Shown: piece by piece, positions 26,076 to 38,000 of the stretch
How the letters are laid out: every line of letters starts with the position of its first letter
How positions within the stretch are numbered: the first letter of the stretch is position 1
Assembly: GCA_022592435.1 (NCBI GenBank)
Contig: JABYQS010000036.1
Coordinates: forward strand, 1 to 64,000
Source: Cerioporus squamosus
Lineage: Eukaryota; Basidiomycota; Agaricomycetes; Polyporales; Polyporaceae
DNA length: 64,000 bases
Direction of reading: 5' to 3'
Notes under the pieces: model-generated
Told to the model about the DNA's origin: nothing
Seen by the model: the letters and a program-made list of their open reading frames with translations, nothing else
Databases searched by the model: none
Program-made: the position numbers and the translations under genes

Positions 26076-26554
26076 GGCCCACGTCGGGAACACCAAGGGA
26101 TATCACTGGAATATATGCAGAGTGCGGAGGGAGAGCAGGCAAGAGGTCTTGTGTCCGAGTGTGAGGGAACGCTGAGCCTGTAGCCGGGGCGCGCACGCGT
26201 TGCCGCCACCGCGTCTGCAGGCGCCTGCCTGTTGTGGCGGCACAGCGGCACGACCCCGGGTGCGACATACTCTTCCATCTCACCCTGAGACCCTCCGACC
26301 ATTCTCCCCGTTGGATGTCCGGCTAGGTACCTGTGCTTGCCTGAAGATCGGAGCACACTACGGGACTCAAATTTGCGCAAAACTGGCTGAGCGTCACGGG
26401 AGACTTCCTCCGAACACTCGACTATATAATACCACGCGGCCAGGCCCTGGTAGGACGCCTATACATCTCTGGGCATCTCTGCTACACCGTGGATCCATCG
26501 TCCAGACATCGCGCCGCTGCGGATCTCGAGAACAGCGCACATATTGTATTTACT
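26076..26554. other. Divergent promoter region
   Basis: Spacer between divergent GEM1 and F-box genes. A TATA-like ACTATATAAT lies at 26421-26430. Confidence 0.5.
26423..26430 (+). promoter_or_regulatory. TATA-like box of the F-box gene
   Basis: TATATAAT about 125 bases upstream of the F-box ATG at 26555. Confidence 0.4.
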
Positions 26555-28354
26555 ATGGAAGCGCACCCTCTCCCCAGCGATATCTGGATCACCGTCCTGC
26601 GGTACCTGTCTGTAGCAGATCTGGCCCATTTGTCTCAGACTTCGCGATATTTTCATGCATTGGTGCGTGCTCAATGCGTTGGTCCATCAGGCTCAAGCTG
26701 ACGCACGAACGCTGCGTAGGTACAAGAGTATGGATGGAAGACATACATGGCGACACATCCGCGCTACACATGGAGCCTATCGAAGTCGTTGCAGCGATGG
26801 AGCGCGTTCGATCAAGTTCGGTGAGTTTTTATCCGCGCATCAGTAAGAGGAGAACATTCCCCTAGCACTTCTCGACAACACGAGGATGCTCTATGGCTGC
26901 ATGGCGCTGAGTTCGGGTCAAGTTACCCTTGCTCAATGTGAATATCGATACCGTTCCGCTGCTATCGTGCGAGGCGATATTCCGGCAGCATGCGCCTAAC
27001 AGTCGATATTTACCTGTGCAAAAACGCTCTTATGCCACGTCCATAATTGGCGACAACATGCCTGAGCATCAGACTGACTCTACTGTATGCATGATCTGAC
27101 GTCATGGACCACCTGCAGATACCACATAACCACCGACCGCAATTGGACGCTTCCAAGCTTTGTTGCACGGCCGTTAGCGTCCAAATGGAACGGCAAGCTA
27201 CAACCGCACCTCGCCATTAATCACTCGCGCCTGTTCGTAGCAGCCGCCAGTCACATCTATTCATACACCTTCGGACGCTCCGAGGCCCCGGGAGTCGCCC
27301 CCCGCATCCAGTTCGAGTGCGCGTACATGGTCAACAAGGTCATGCAAGCCTCCCGCGATATCACGAGCATAGAGTGTGTCCCCGACGGGGGATTCGACCG
27401 CACCGTCTATGTCGGATACGCGGACGGCTCGCTTGAGCGTGTTGTCCTGCCCGCGTGTAAGCCTGGGACGCAGGGACCGATACACCCGGAGGCCTCTCAC
27501 CGGGACAGGCGACCGTACCACGGCGCAGAGGCTGTCGAGAGCATCTCGTCCAACGGCGATCATGTCCTATCGCTGTCTTCCAATGGTACCGCCGCCTTCT
27601 TCTCGAACTCCCTGTCGACTCCCGCGCAATTCATCGAGCTCCGGGTCCGGAGCTGGGCTGCACACCTCACGGACCGACATGCGGTTCTCGGCGCATCCTC
27701 CCTGACGCCCTTGGCCGTACACTCCCTACACGAATCACGGTTGTCGAATACGCCCTCACACATCCTCACAAGCTCGACACACGACGATCATCCACGAGCC
27801 TCAGCCGTATACGGATCTGCAGCCCACCACCATCAGCCCCCTGGGGCGCATCTGAGCACATCGTTATTTCCGGCTGGTATGATGGCATGGTGAACGTACA
27901 CGATCTGCGTTCTTCACGTCGTGCGCACCGAATCCCCGGTGTCACTTCTCATCCCGCTGGCGGTGCGCTCTATCCCGTGATGAGCATGTGCGACCCGTGG
28001 TTATTCGAGCCTGTCTACGACATCTCAGCCGGGGGCGGCTCCGGATGCCACATAGCCGCGGGGATGGGCCGTCATAGCGTCGTCGCGTTCTGGGACGTGC
28101 GCGCAGCCACGAAGGGGTGGAGCGTACATGCGCCGGGGAACGACTCGTCACCGGTCTACTCGGTGGTGATGGAGAGCTCGAGGTTGTTTGGGGCCACCCA
28201 GTCGAGGCCGTTCGTGCTGGACTTTGGGCCGGGTGCGAGGGAGGACACGTATCCGCCTTTGACACGGCCAATGAGGGAAGATGGGTTGAAGAGGCGAGAC
28301 AGCAGTGGTATTGGATACTACGTGACGCGGTATGGACATTCCCGGTCGCAGTAA
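26555..28354 (+). CDS. F-box protein with WD-like repeats; apparent frameshift
   Basis: Starts MEAHPLPSDIWITVLRYLSV, an N-terminal F-box (LPSDIWITVLRYLSVADLA), then LSQTSRYFHAL at the first intron. After two further introns a long exon encodes beta-propeller-like sequence (ITTDRNWTLPSFVARPL, HSRLFVAAASHIYSYTFG, FDRTVYVGYADGSLERVV, NGDHVLSLSSNGTAAFFS). F-box proteins bridge SKP1 of an SCF ubiquitin ligase to a substrate held by the C-terminal domain. At about 27815 the frame must shift by one base to continue into the conserved SAPWGASEHIVISGWYDG and VNVHDLR repeats that run to the stop at 28354; one A appears to be missing (GGATC for GGAATC). A weak alternative intron from 27738 to 27821 would also restore frame. 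Boundaries of the third exon are uncertain. Confidence 0.7.
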
Positions 28355-28682
28355 CTAGAAGAAACCGGATGTACCTTGTAAATATATGTACCGTGTAGAT
28401 TGTGTCCTTATGTTACAGTAGAGTAGTTCATGATGTACCCGCAGTCTATCTCCGCAAACCGACTGCCGAGACTGTTCGTGAACGGTTCGCTTTACGTGCA
28501 TGCTCCCTTTTCGTGTAGAGACTCGATTTGCGAGGAGTCGAGTCGTTTGGTAGAGGGATTCCCATATACGGCAATGGTGTCAGGTCCTATATTCGCGACC
28601 ACCTGGCACTCAGGAACACCCTCGAGTCTCCGGTCTCCTCCCCGCACTCTCCTTGATCTCCCTCCCCTCCCCTCTGCTCGTC
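28355..28682. other. Tandem intergenic spacer with C/T-rich promoter of ERG26
   Basis: Holds the F-box 3' end and the ERG26 promoter. The 80 bases before the ATG at 28683 are strongly C/T-rich on the coding strand, as in many basidiomycete core promoters. Confidence 0.5.
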
Positions 28683-30154
28683 ATGTCTTCACGAACAAAG
28701 GACGTCTACTTGGTCATCGGTGGCAGCGGCTTCCTTGGCAGACACGTCGTCGAGGCTCTCGTCGCGCGCGGTGATGCCGTGTCTGTCTTCGACATCGTGC
28801 AGCGGTACCACGACGTGCCGTTCTACATGGGCGACATCAGCGAGGAGGAACAGGTTGCTGACGCTCTGCGGAAGGTGTGCCCATAGTGTTTGTCGTCTAG
28901 AACTTCCCGTTGACGCGATGCAGAGCGGCGCGACATGCATCATCCACACTGCGTCCCCTCTCCACGGTATGGATGACCCCGCGCTGTACTGGAAGGTGAA
29001 CGTGGACGGTACCCAGGCCGTAATTAACGCCGCTGTTGCCACCGGCGTGCCCAAACTGGTCTACACAAGCTCTGCCGGGGTGGTCTTCAACGGCAACAAC
29101 CTCATTGACGTCGACGAACGCATTCCCCAACCGGAGAAGGCCATGGACCCGTACAACGAGTCCAAAGCCAAGGCCGAGGAGATTGTACTTGCAGCAAATG
29201 GCAAGGGCGGACTGTACACGGTCGCCTTGCGGCCAGCAGGGATTTTTGGGTGAGTACCCTTGTTGGCTCCCAAGACACGCACACGTCTCAAACTACGAAT
29301 GATTTCTCTCTCAAAGGCCGGGCGACCGGCAGTTGATCGCGGGTCTCCTCCAGACCTGGCAGCGGGGCCAGAGCCACTTCCAGATCGGCGACAACACGAA
29401 TCTCTTCGATTGGACGTACGTCGGCAACTGCGCGTACGCGCACCTTCTCGCTGCGGACAAGCTCGGCCCGCCCAACCCCGCGGAGATCGCGCGCCTCAAG
29501 GAGGAGCTGCAGGTCGCCCTCCCATCTATCGAGTGCACGACGCAGCGGCACCGCGTGCCCACATCGGTCGCCCGTCCTCTCGGCCCGTGCGTCGCGCCCC
29601 CGCCGAACGCGGAGAAGATCCTCGCGAATTGGGAGGACCCGCACTACGTCCCGCCCGTCGCGCGGCCGGCCATCCGGGGCAAGTTCGACCAGTTTTCGGA
29701 GGCCGCGCTTGCGAGGGAGGACGACGCGCAGCTGCAGGTCGCAGGCCAGGTGTTCTTCGTCACGAACGGGGAGCCGACGGGGTTCTGGGACATCCCGAGG
29801 ATCGTGTATCGCTTCTTCGACGAGCACTTTGACAAGCCCAATACGAGGAGGCGGATCATCCTGCCTAGGGAGGTCGGGTTGTTGCTCGCGAGCGCGGCCG
29901 AGTGGTGGTCGTGGCTCATGGGCAAGGAGCCGGGCTTCACGCGCTTCCGGGTCACGTTCAGCTGTGCGTGGCGTTGTTTCAACATCGAGAAGACGCGGCG
30001 GGTGTTGGGGTATGAGCCCCAAGTCGGGCTCGAGGAAGGTCTGAAGAGGACGTTGGAGGTTCGTCATCCACTCTGTTGGAGATGCCTATATCGGATGCTC
30101 ACGCGCGTTTGGCAGTGGTGGGCAGCTGAACAGCAGAAGGCCGGAAAGTCGTAA
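28683..30154 (+). CDS. ERG26: Sterol-4-alpha-carboxylate 3-dehydrogenase (ERG26-like)
   Basis: Four exons, 28683-28874, 28924-29249, 29317-30058 and 30116-30154. It is a 3-beta-HSD/extended SDR: Rossmann motif VIGGSGFLGRHVVEALVARG, then IIHTASPLHG, VNVDGTQAVINAAVATGVPK, TSSAGVVFNG and the catalytic Y-x-x-x-K in PYNESKAKAE. LRPAGIFGPGDRQLI and FDWTYVGNCAYAHLLAADKL are specific to the ERG26/NSDHL group. The enzyme removes the C4 carboxyl group while oxidising the 3-hydroxyl in ergosterol synthesis, using NAD+ at the endoplasmic reticulum. The region from about 29500 to 29700 (PNPAEIARLKEELQ to RPAIRGKFDQF) is an insert longer than in the yeast protein. The C-terminal hydrophobic stretch (VGLLLASAAEWWSWLM) fits membrane association. 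Confidence 0.93.
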
Positions 30155-30941
30155 AAAGCACTCATGCTGCTATGTCGGCCATGCTGATCCCGACGAGTAC
30201 CTTATGATGGTTCCCTTTGGTTATACCCGTACACGCATACGGACGATGCTGTCCGCTCTATCTCACTTCAGATAATACACGACACGCGTAGGTGTGGACA
30301 TTTTTAGGATACGAACCTCTATCGCGATATCGGACACCAACAGCCACGACGGTGATGACGACGCAGATGCCGATACTACGCCTATCCAGTGTCCCCTCGC
30401 AATGCCAAAGTATCACTTTATGAAGTCAGCGCTGGCACGCTGCTCCGAGGATAACAGCAATGTGCGCACATGAGAAACTGGGCTGGACAAGGTGCCCAGG
30501 ACGCCAACAAGATGCCTATCAAGACCATGCAAAGCTCGGACGGACGGTACTCACAGCGCCGCTGCTCGCGCAGGTCGACCGCTGCCACGTTCGTCCCAGA
30601 GAACCTGGGAGCCCTCGAAGTAGTGTTTAGGAAGCACATACTTACCTATGTGAGCATGACAGATTGCACAGTAGGTTGATTAGTTTCTTTCTCTAGATTG
30701 GATGGAGGACGCGGTCTCGCAGCACGGTCGTGCTGGAAACGGTTGCCGTTCAACCTATTTTACACAGCTGCCTTGGGCCCATGAGCACACAGTTGCTCTC
30801 GACCTAGTTCGCTCGTCCCCATTATCGATGACAGCCCACCATCCTCTAGGTTCATCGCAAACAACTCTCGCCTGAACTTGAAGGTGACTAGTAGACTGTC
30901 TTCCATCCTCCGAAGCTCACGCGGCCCCAACTCCGCAGGAC
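30155..30941. other. Intergenic, no gene recognised
   Basis: Only short frames on both strands, none with a domain or consistent introns. Confidence 0.45.
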
Positions 30942-32639
30942 ATGCGTCTCCTCGATACGCGTACCGGCGACTTCATTTGGGTCAACGACCTGACGATCCT
31001 CCGATTCGCCGTCATCTCACACGTGTGGTCAGCTGACGGAGAGCAGTCGTACCAGGACCTCCTCAGAATTCAGGATGATGCACGCACTGAGCGAGCGCTG
31101 AATCCCGAACTGCCCGTGGACATCGTCCTCCAAAGGGCGTCCCCGAAGATCCGCGAATCCTGCGCGTACGCCCTCTCGGACGGCTTTGACTTTCTCTGGA
31201 TCGACTCCTGTTGCATCGACAAGACGAGCAGCGCCGAACTCTCGGAGGCCATCAACTCTTATGCACTCGTGGTACAGTCTCGACTGTCTGCTACGCATTC
31301 CTTGCCGACGTCGACCCGGATGAAGACCCTCGTCTTCCCCACTCCACCTTTCGCAGCAGTCGTTGGCACACCCGGGGATGGACCCTGCAGGAACTCATTG
31401 CCCCGCGGATCGTCGTATTTGTCTCCGCGATATGGAGCTATCTCGGGACCAAGGGCGGGCTGGCCGACGTGCTCGAGGAGGTGACCGGAATCGACCGAGG
31501 AGTGCTCACTCATACGACCTCTCTCACCTCCATCACCGTTGCGCGTCGCATGTCCTGGGCAGCGAGACGCGTCACGACGCGCAAGGAGGATGAAGCGTAT
31601 TCGCTTATGGGTGTCTTCGGTGTCAACATGCCCGCGATCTACGGAGAGGGCGCACTGGCGTTTGGTCGGCTCCAGGAGGAGATCCTCAAGCAGGTTCCGG
31701 ATCAAACCATCTTCGGCCACAGCTCCTTGGATGCGGACGAGCACGACGAATCGAGAAGCTCCCTGCTTTGCATCTCCTTCGGCATTCGCGTACTCTGCCG
31801 GCGTCACAGCCATCTCCCGTGAGGAACACCTACGTCGAGTCCATACCGCCACCCCACCAACCTGGTACATCCCCACCTCCTGCGGCCTACGCACTATCTC
31901 CCCTCTCCTCTCAATAGGCGCCGCTTACTCTCTCGCCGTTCTCTCCTGCGTGGACGAACATGACCGGCTCCTCGCACTTGTGCTCAAGAAGTGCGCTGAG
32001 GACGTCCATTCGGTCGGTACCGTGGGATGGAACGCGGTCCGCGCCAGGCACCGTTCCATGCTGCGTTCGCCATCATGGAACCCGCTCTTGAACATCCACC
32101 CCGAGCGCCCCTCACTTGGAGAGGAGCAGTACACTCGTGTCGTCCGTTTGCAGCGATATCCGAGCCGCGGCATCGTCCTTTCCGATGTGGTAGTTGTCCA
32201 CCGTCCATTCCTTCCTCCGACGGAAACGCCCACCGCATGGGACAGCTCTGGGACAGTCAACGTTGGGATGAGCGACACCTCTTTCGTGCGCCATGGTTTG
32301 CGCTTCTCAGTGTCCTCACTGGTTGAAGACTTCTTGACGGTCATGATTTACTTTCAGTTGTGTGTTCCTATTGCTAGTGATAGGCGTGGTACTGCTTGTG
32401 GCTTTTGTCACCACCATTGGTTACGGTGTGTGAGTATCACCCAGGCTACGGTGGTTCCAATTCCGCCTGTTGCCTCTCCAGAATTCAGCGAGACTCGTGG
32501 GTCTTGCTGTTTCTCTATGTCATCAGTCACGGGCCGTGCATCATCTACGAGACATGTTTCTGTATATCATAATAGCTTCTCCGGACATAGTATCGGGAAC
32601 GTCGGGGCCCGCGGGACAGGCACGATATATCCTGATTGA
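30942..32639 (+). pseudogene. HET-domain (heterokaryon incompatibility) gene, frame-broken
   Basis: Starts MRLLDTRTGDFIWVNDL. The HET domain is recognisable: YAVISHVW-like FAVISHVWSADGEQSYQDLL, KIRESCAYALSDGFDFLWID, CCIDKTSSAELSEAINS, then CYAFLADVD, RWHTRGWTLQELIAPR, ARRMSWAARRVTTRKEDEAY and YSLMGVFGVNMPAIYGEG, with ALAFGRLQEEILK at the end. HET domains are found in proteins that trigger cell death when unlike individuals fuse. The reading frame is broken at about 31259 (extra base), about 31282 (two bases short) and about 31767 (extra T), so no continuous product is made. Introns cannot explain shifts this close together. Downstream sequence to 32639 stays open and looks like a typical HET C-terminal part. 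Either a decayed allele or assembly errors; three breaks in 500 bp favour decay. Confidence 0.75.
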
Positions 32640-32730
32640 CCACAATGCCATTCTACTTGACGTACAAGGTCCACATGCATATGAGGCTGACCAATAACAA
32701 CCAAAGTGCTGCTCAGCCTGGCGGTCCATA

Positions 32731-34560
32731 TCAAAATGGCCAACAATGACCAGCCCCTCCCTGGGCAAGACGATGGTACTCGTACAGCGCCGTCCGGCCC
32801 TTCCCATCAGGGGCTTCAAGAACACTGTAGATAGCCCAACGCGGCCAGAAGTTGTCGGGAGTAAGGAACGCAATGGTTTTCACCGAGGGCGCAAGCATGC
32901 ACGCAAGAGCGTTAGCGGCGCTGGCGAGAGTCGTCGTCGCGTAGTGCCTGTGCTGACTGTCCACATAATAGATTGCCCTCATCGGGATCCAGACCCGCTG
33001 AGGATAGTCGTTGAGGTGTGCTTGAACGTACAAGGCATGCAACTTCGTCAAGGACGCGCACGCTTTCCCGAGGGTGTTCTGCAAACAAGACATCAGTATT
33101 GCGAGTCCTAGAGATTTCAATGGTCGGACATACCAAGTGCCAGTCGGGATCTTGAGGGATATCATACGGACAATGACGATGAACCTCGAGTTCCATTAGG
33201 GCGGGGAATGCAGACGATATGTATCGCAGGAGCGCATCCTCCTTATCATCAGCTAGATACTCGATATGAAGACGCGTCAGATGGCTCGCGCTGTTGCTAC
33301 ACCCCTGCACCACTTGCAGCATGACGGAGGACTGCGAAGGGGTCGCGGCGGAACTACGAGGCCACGCCGCATACGACATGCGGCCTTTGTCGAGATAAAC
33401 ATCATATGTCTGTGACGGCCAGCTATGCAAAGAGACACTACGGATAGACGATGGAAGGTGGGCATATATCGCATCGTCGGGACTGGGATGCGAGAGCGTC
33501 AGGTGTTCCAAACTAGGCCAGGGGAAGGGAGCCACATGTCCGATGGGCCATGCTACGTGAGGACGAGCGATCTCAAGGTTCAGGGCACGTAAATTAGGCA
33601 TCTTCGCAAACAGGCATGCGTATGGTGGGGATGGAGGGTCCAGATGCTCGCCTCTCAGGGTGAGGTCCCGAAGATGAGGCCAGTGCGTCTCGCGGATTGT
33701 CTCGACTGGGGTGTAGATGCTAGGGAGGCAAAGTGTTTCCAGGGATGGGGCAAGTCCGCGTAGAATCGCCGCGAGAGCCTGCCTTGCGGTATCTGCGGGA
33801 TAACCAGGAGGGACACCGGCCATGCGGACGTCATATAAGAAGGAGGCCACGGACGCTAGGCCTTCACAGCAACGGTCATGGTGAGAATCTGTGGCAGCGC
33901 CATCAGGGCATGGATAAATTTCATGGTTGACCATCTGGAAGTGGCGTAGATGCGGCACGGACAGAATAGCCTTCAAGGCAGCCAGAGAGATATCGTATAC
34001 ACCATCGCGGTCGCCGTGCACGTAGACGGAGTGTAAGTTGGACATATTGCTCAGCTGCTTGTCCAGGAGCCAGGGATCGAAAAGACCGCCTAGTTCGGGG
34101 TTTACAGCGTACTGGAACGGGCGGGGCCCGGGAGGAGGATGGATCATATGTCCCATGACAACGTCGCGGAGCTCTGAATGGTACTGAGTGTTCGCGAAGC
34201 GCATGTTCCTGTAGATGCCGATGTTCAGCAACCCAGTATGAGCAAGATTTACATTACATACCGCACATGAGGCCATAAGGATGACGGCGGTAGTCCGACT
34301 GGAGTGATACGAGCGTCCACACTGACGGAACAAGTGCTGAAAAGAGACGACATGCAGAGGTCGCGCAAATAGCTGCAAGACTGTGACAGAGCGAGTACGT
34401 CGCGGTTACACTTCCATAGGTAGGCTCTGCCTTCGATGGAGAGTATACAGACAATGATCGTCAGAATGTCTCCATTCAGCCGAAGCAATCTTGTAGAATT
34501 AGTCAGTCCATACGTTCGTCTCAGATATTATGTAACATACGAGCAGATTTCGTTTGTCAT
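32731..34560 (-). CDS. F-box/LRR-type protein
   Basis: Exons 34560-34541, 34489-34262, 34208-33134 and 33078-32731; all introns are GT-AG and 51-55 bp. The first exon encodes only MTNEIC before the intron. The N-terminal half of exon 2 has an F-box-like helix pair (LRLNGDILTIIVCILS to LALSQSCSYLRDLCM). The large exon carries irregular leucine-rich repeats (LRHFQMVNHEIYP, LETLCLPSIYTPV, HLRDLTLRGEHLD, NLRALNLEIARPHV, SLEHLTLSHPSPD, HLTRLHIEYLADD, PALMELEVHRHCP). This is one of the very large Agaricomycete F-box family; an SCF ubiquitin-ligase adaptor role is inferred from the architecture only. Confidence 0.82.
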
Positions 34561-35092
34561 GAGAGCCCGAGACTGAGCTTCAACTGGGGAGGAACCCAGC
34601 AGCGCAAGTTCATGCTCCCGCGGGATACTACTGATATGGAGGCTTGCCGACATGGATCCGGATCTCCTCCATCCACGATGTGACTCAAGTCTTTGTTCTT
34701 CCTCTGTAGTGTGTGTGCCGGAGGGGAGGGTGCTTGCAGAGTGCAGGACGAGCAGGACGAGGAGGAGACCAAGACCGGATCAGGATCGCCGATGGGCTCA
34801 AGCTGTCGTGCGATGGAGCAGCGCCTATGTATGTGGCACGCGAGAGGTCCTTTTTTTTTTGCTTTTTGGATCACTGGTACTGTATAGGGCGGTAGCTACG
34901 TACAACCTCGTCGGCACGCGGGAGGTCAAACTTGAACTATCATCAATGATCATACTGGGCGTGGCCCTCTGTTTACAGGTCCCAAGGTGTCGGAGAGCTA
35001 GTGGTACATGTCATACATCACAATTATACGTCAACAACGAGCAGGCAGACAAGGACAGAGGAGCTCGAATTCAGCACAGGCATATGCGAGCT
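34561..35092. other. Intergenic spacer
   Basis: Between two minus-strand genes. A run of T near 34850-34862 is visible, and no protein-like frame is seen. Confidence 0.45.
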
Positions 35093-38000
35093 TCAGACTG
35101 CAACCGGGTGCCAATGCGGCCGCTTCCAGCCTTTGGGCCAGAACGTCGCCTTCTCCGGCTCCTTCTCCTCGGTAAGAGTGTTTTCCGAGTCGGCGCGCGA
35201 CCGTAAGAGCCTGGAGGGCCTCACGTAGTCGCGTTTTCGGGCCGGATACTGCGTCGCCGAGCTTTCATTCGTGTCCACCCGTTTGACTGTGACCATCGCG
35301 GATTCCTGCTTAGCATGTTGTCCTTCATAAGCAAGCAATCCCGTCGGCTCAAAGACGTGCTCATGCTGGGTGCTGAGAAGCTGCTTGAGCTTTTCGACGG
35401 TCTTGGATAGGGCCGCTACCTGGAAGACCAGGTCATTGAGCTGTTGCTGGAAGGCCAAGGACGTGCGTCAGCTTGATTGATGTCGATGTTCGAATTTACA
35501 GGATATGCATACCGCCTGCGATGAGCGAGTCATGGCATCGATGAGCTTGCGGTAGCGCGGCGGCGTCCCGTGGAACAGCGCGCCGCACAGGGTCTCTGCA
35601 GCCGTGCGACACCTGGGACCCTGATACAGCCAGGTCACATACAGTCAGCCAGCGCTCATCCTTGCGGAATGTATCATACCTCATGGCGGACGTTTCGGAA
35701 AAGGCCGTCGGCGTAGCGGTCGATCTGCAGGTCGATGTTGCGTCCTTGAGACCGCCAGCCGCGCATGAGCTCCTGCATACGGGCTTGGAACGCGAAGAAT
35801 GTGACGAGGCACGACTGCGCCGTGTCCTCGATCTTGCGTAGCTCGCCGAGTTGGTCACGCGAGCCAGAGGACGGTTGGAGGAAGGACTTGATGGCGTCGT
35901 GGATACGCTGCGCCAGGACGTAGAAGAGACACATGATATGCTACGACATTGTTAGAAAGTTGAGTAGGAGACAGTTTAAGAGACAGACTAGTTCAGGTCG
36001 ACGACTGCCCGCGACCGCAGCGACGTCAGAATCGTTCTTGAGGTGATAGTTCAACTTCTCCAGTCTGCCAGTGATATCCTGCACCTCCTGCTCGCGGTAC
36101 TTCTCTTGGAGCAGACGAAGCTCGGGAGGAACTTTGGCCTCCGAGAGGTCGTCGACATCTTCGACGTAAAGAAGGTAGCCGAGGGACTCCATGATGTCGT
36201 GGATTGTCTGCCAGTTGTCGGGATTGGCGCACCGGACAGACATATGGCTCTGAATGCCATCTTCTATGTCCTTGTCGACCATGCACTCTTCAATACGCCG
36301 ATAGTACCTGCATAAATATGTTACGGCAGCTCTACTGTGATCCCACGCCACGGAGGCACCTACCAGGCATTGTCATTAGTCCAGCCGCAGGCGCAACTAG
36401 ATATGTTGCCGCCGTTCAGTCATACAACGATCGAATATATCGGATCCGACTCACAATGCAAACCACTGTGCTGTCGACCATCCCTCCGGGCACACCGCTG
36501 AGAACTTGTTCATCTCTGAGGCGGATATGAGGTCGCTGCCGTCCTCGTCAACCATATCGCCGATGGCAGAGTGGTCTACAGGGTGTCGAGGTGAATACTT
36601 CGCACGTATCGATGGCATGGTCCACAGCAACTCACAAGTTGCACGGGCAAAGATGTCGACGGTCCATGCATCTTGGTGTGGCATGTGGTAATCGTGCAGA
36701 TGCTCCCGGAAGCGCGCATCGTAGAACACATGTAGTGCTAGGATGGATCAATGAGGAGCAGAGACTTTGCAACGGTGATGGCTCACCTTCAACAAACACC
36801 GAACACTTCACGCTTGACCGCCATCGGTTCTCTGCAGGCGAGGGTGAGCGTTGGTTAGCGGTCACGGTTAAACTACTCACCCTCCCATATCCTTCGCACT
36901 TCGTGCCCATCAATAAGCTCGTGGTGGCCTTTGCTCATCTGTAGCTTACATCTTGTACCTGGATGTGGCTCCCTAGGCTGTGAAGTAGGACGTACCTGGC
37001 GGGACAGTTGGCCTCGACACGAAGCAATTGCCTCCAGCAGGCTCATCTCGACTTGCTCGACCTTCATGTCGAAATGGCGACTGCAAAGGAAGTAAGGTTG
37101 AATGCTTCTTGATATAATACAAAGGAGAGAAGCGACGCGCCTATGGATCTCGAGCAGATCGTTGAAGTCCCGGCGCAGCGTCTCCTTCATCGTTTCGGTG
37201 ACCTTCTCATGCAACAACGAACCCAGTTTTGCAAGGAGCTCATCATCCTAGAGTATCGTGATAGGTACAGTGCCTGGGATGTCCACATCAACGTACCCAC
37301 CTGGACAATCTGGTCAGCGCCATGCTCCTCGATGAAGTCGGTCGCCTCGGCATGGTCTACACGTTCGAGTTTCGCTACATGGGCCAAGATTGCCTCCATG
37401 CGGTCGGTGCTAGCCTTGACATCGGTCATGGTGGTGCTGAGGCTCTTGAGTTGGCAGTGAGTTCGCCTGGCTATCCGGGCGTTCAGCATGCGTTCCAAGG
37501 CGGCTCTATGCTCCTGGAATGCTTCGTGAAGATGCTTCAACTTTTCATGGTGGCGGTGAGCGAGAAGAAGCTTGTCTGTTGGCGGTCGTGGTTAGTAAAC
37601 CAGGCGATCGGGAGTATTAGATGATTTACACAGCCGCTGCCATTGTCCATGATAAAGACTAGAGCGAGTGTCGTCAGGATGTCCATGCCATAGACAACGC
37701 AAGGAGCGGTGACTTACTCCACATAGGCACCTATGGTCGAGATGGTCAGCTTCTATGAGCGTCCATGAAGAATGACTGACCGAAGTCTTTGATGGTCGAC
37801 ACCATCTGCTGAAAGGTTTCCTCCACATTCTTCGTTAGTTCATCTTCTGGTCCCTCAATTTCGCGCAAGACCCTGATACAATTGACAGCGTCAAGCTGTC
37901 CTCTGCCATCAGCAGATGATTCATGAGCCGACAAGTCTATCGTACCATATGCTTGTACACGATGACGATGCGGATGTCGTTCTCTGAGTGCAGTTTGTAC

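Noticed and set aside
29288..30067. 259-codon minus-strand frame
   Set aside because: It is the antisense of the ERG26 coding exon; its Arg/Leu/Asp composition reflects the complementary codons.
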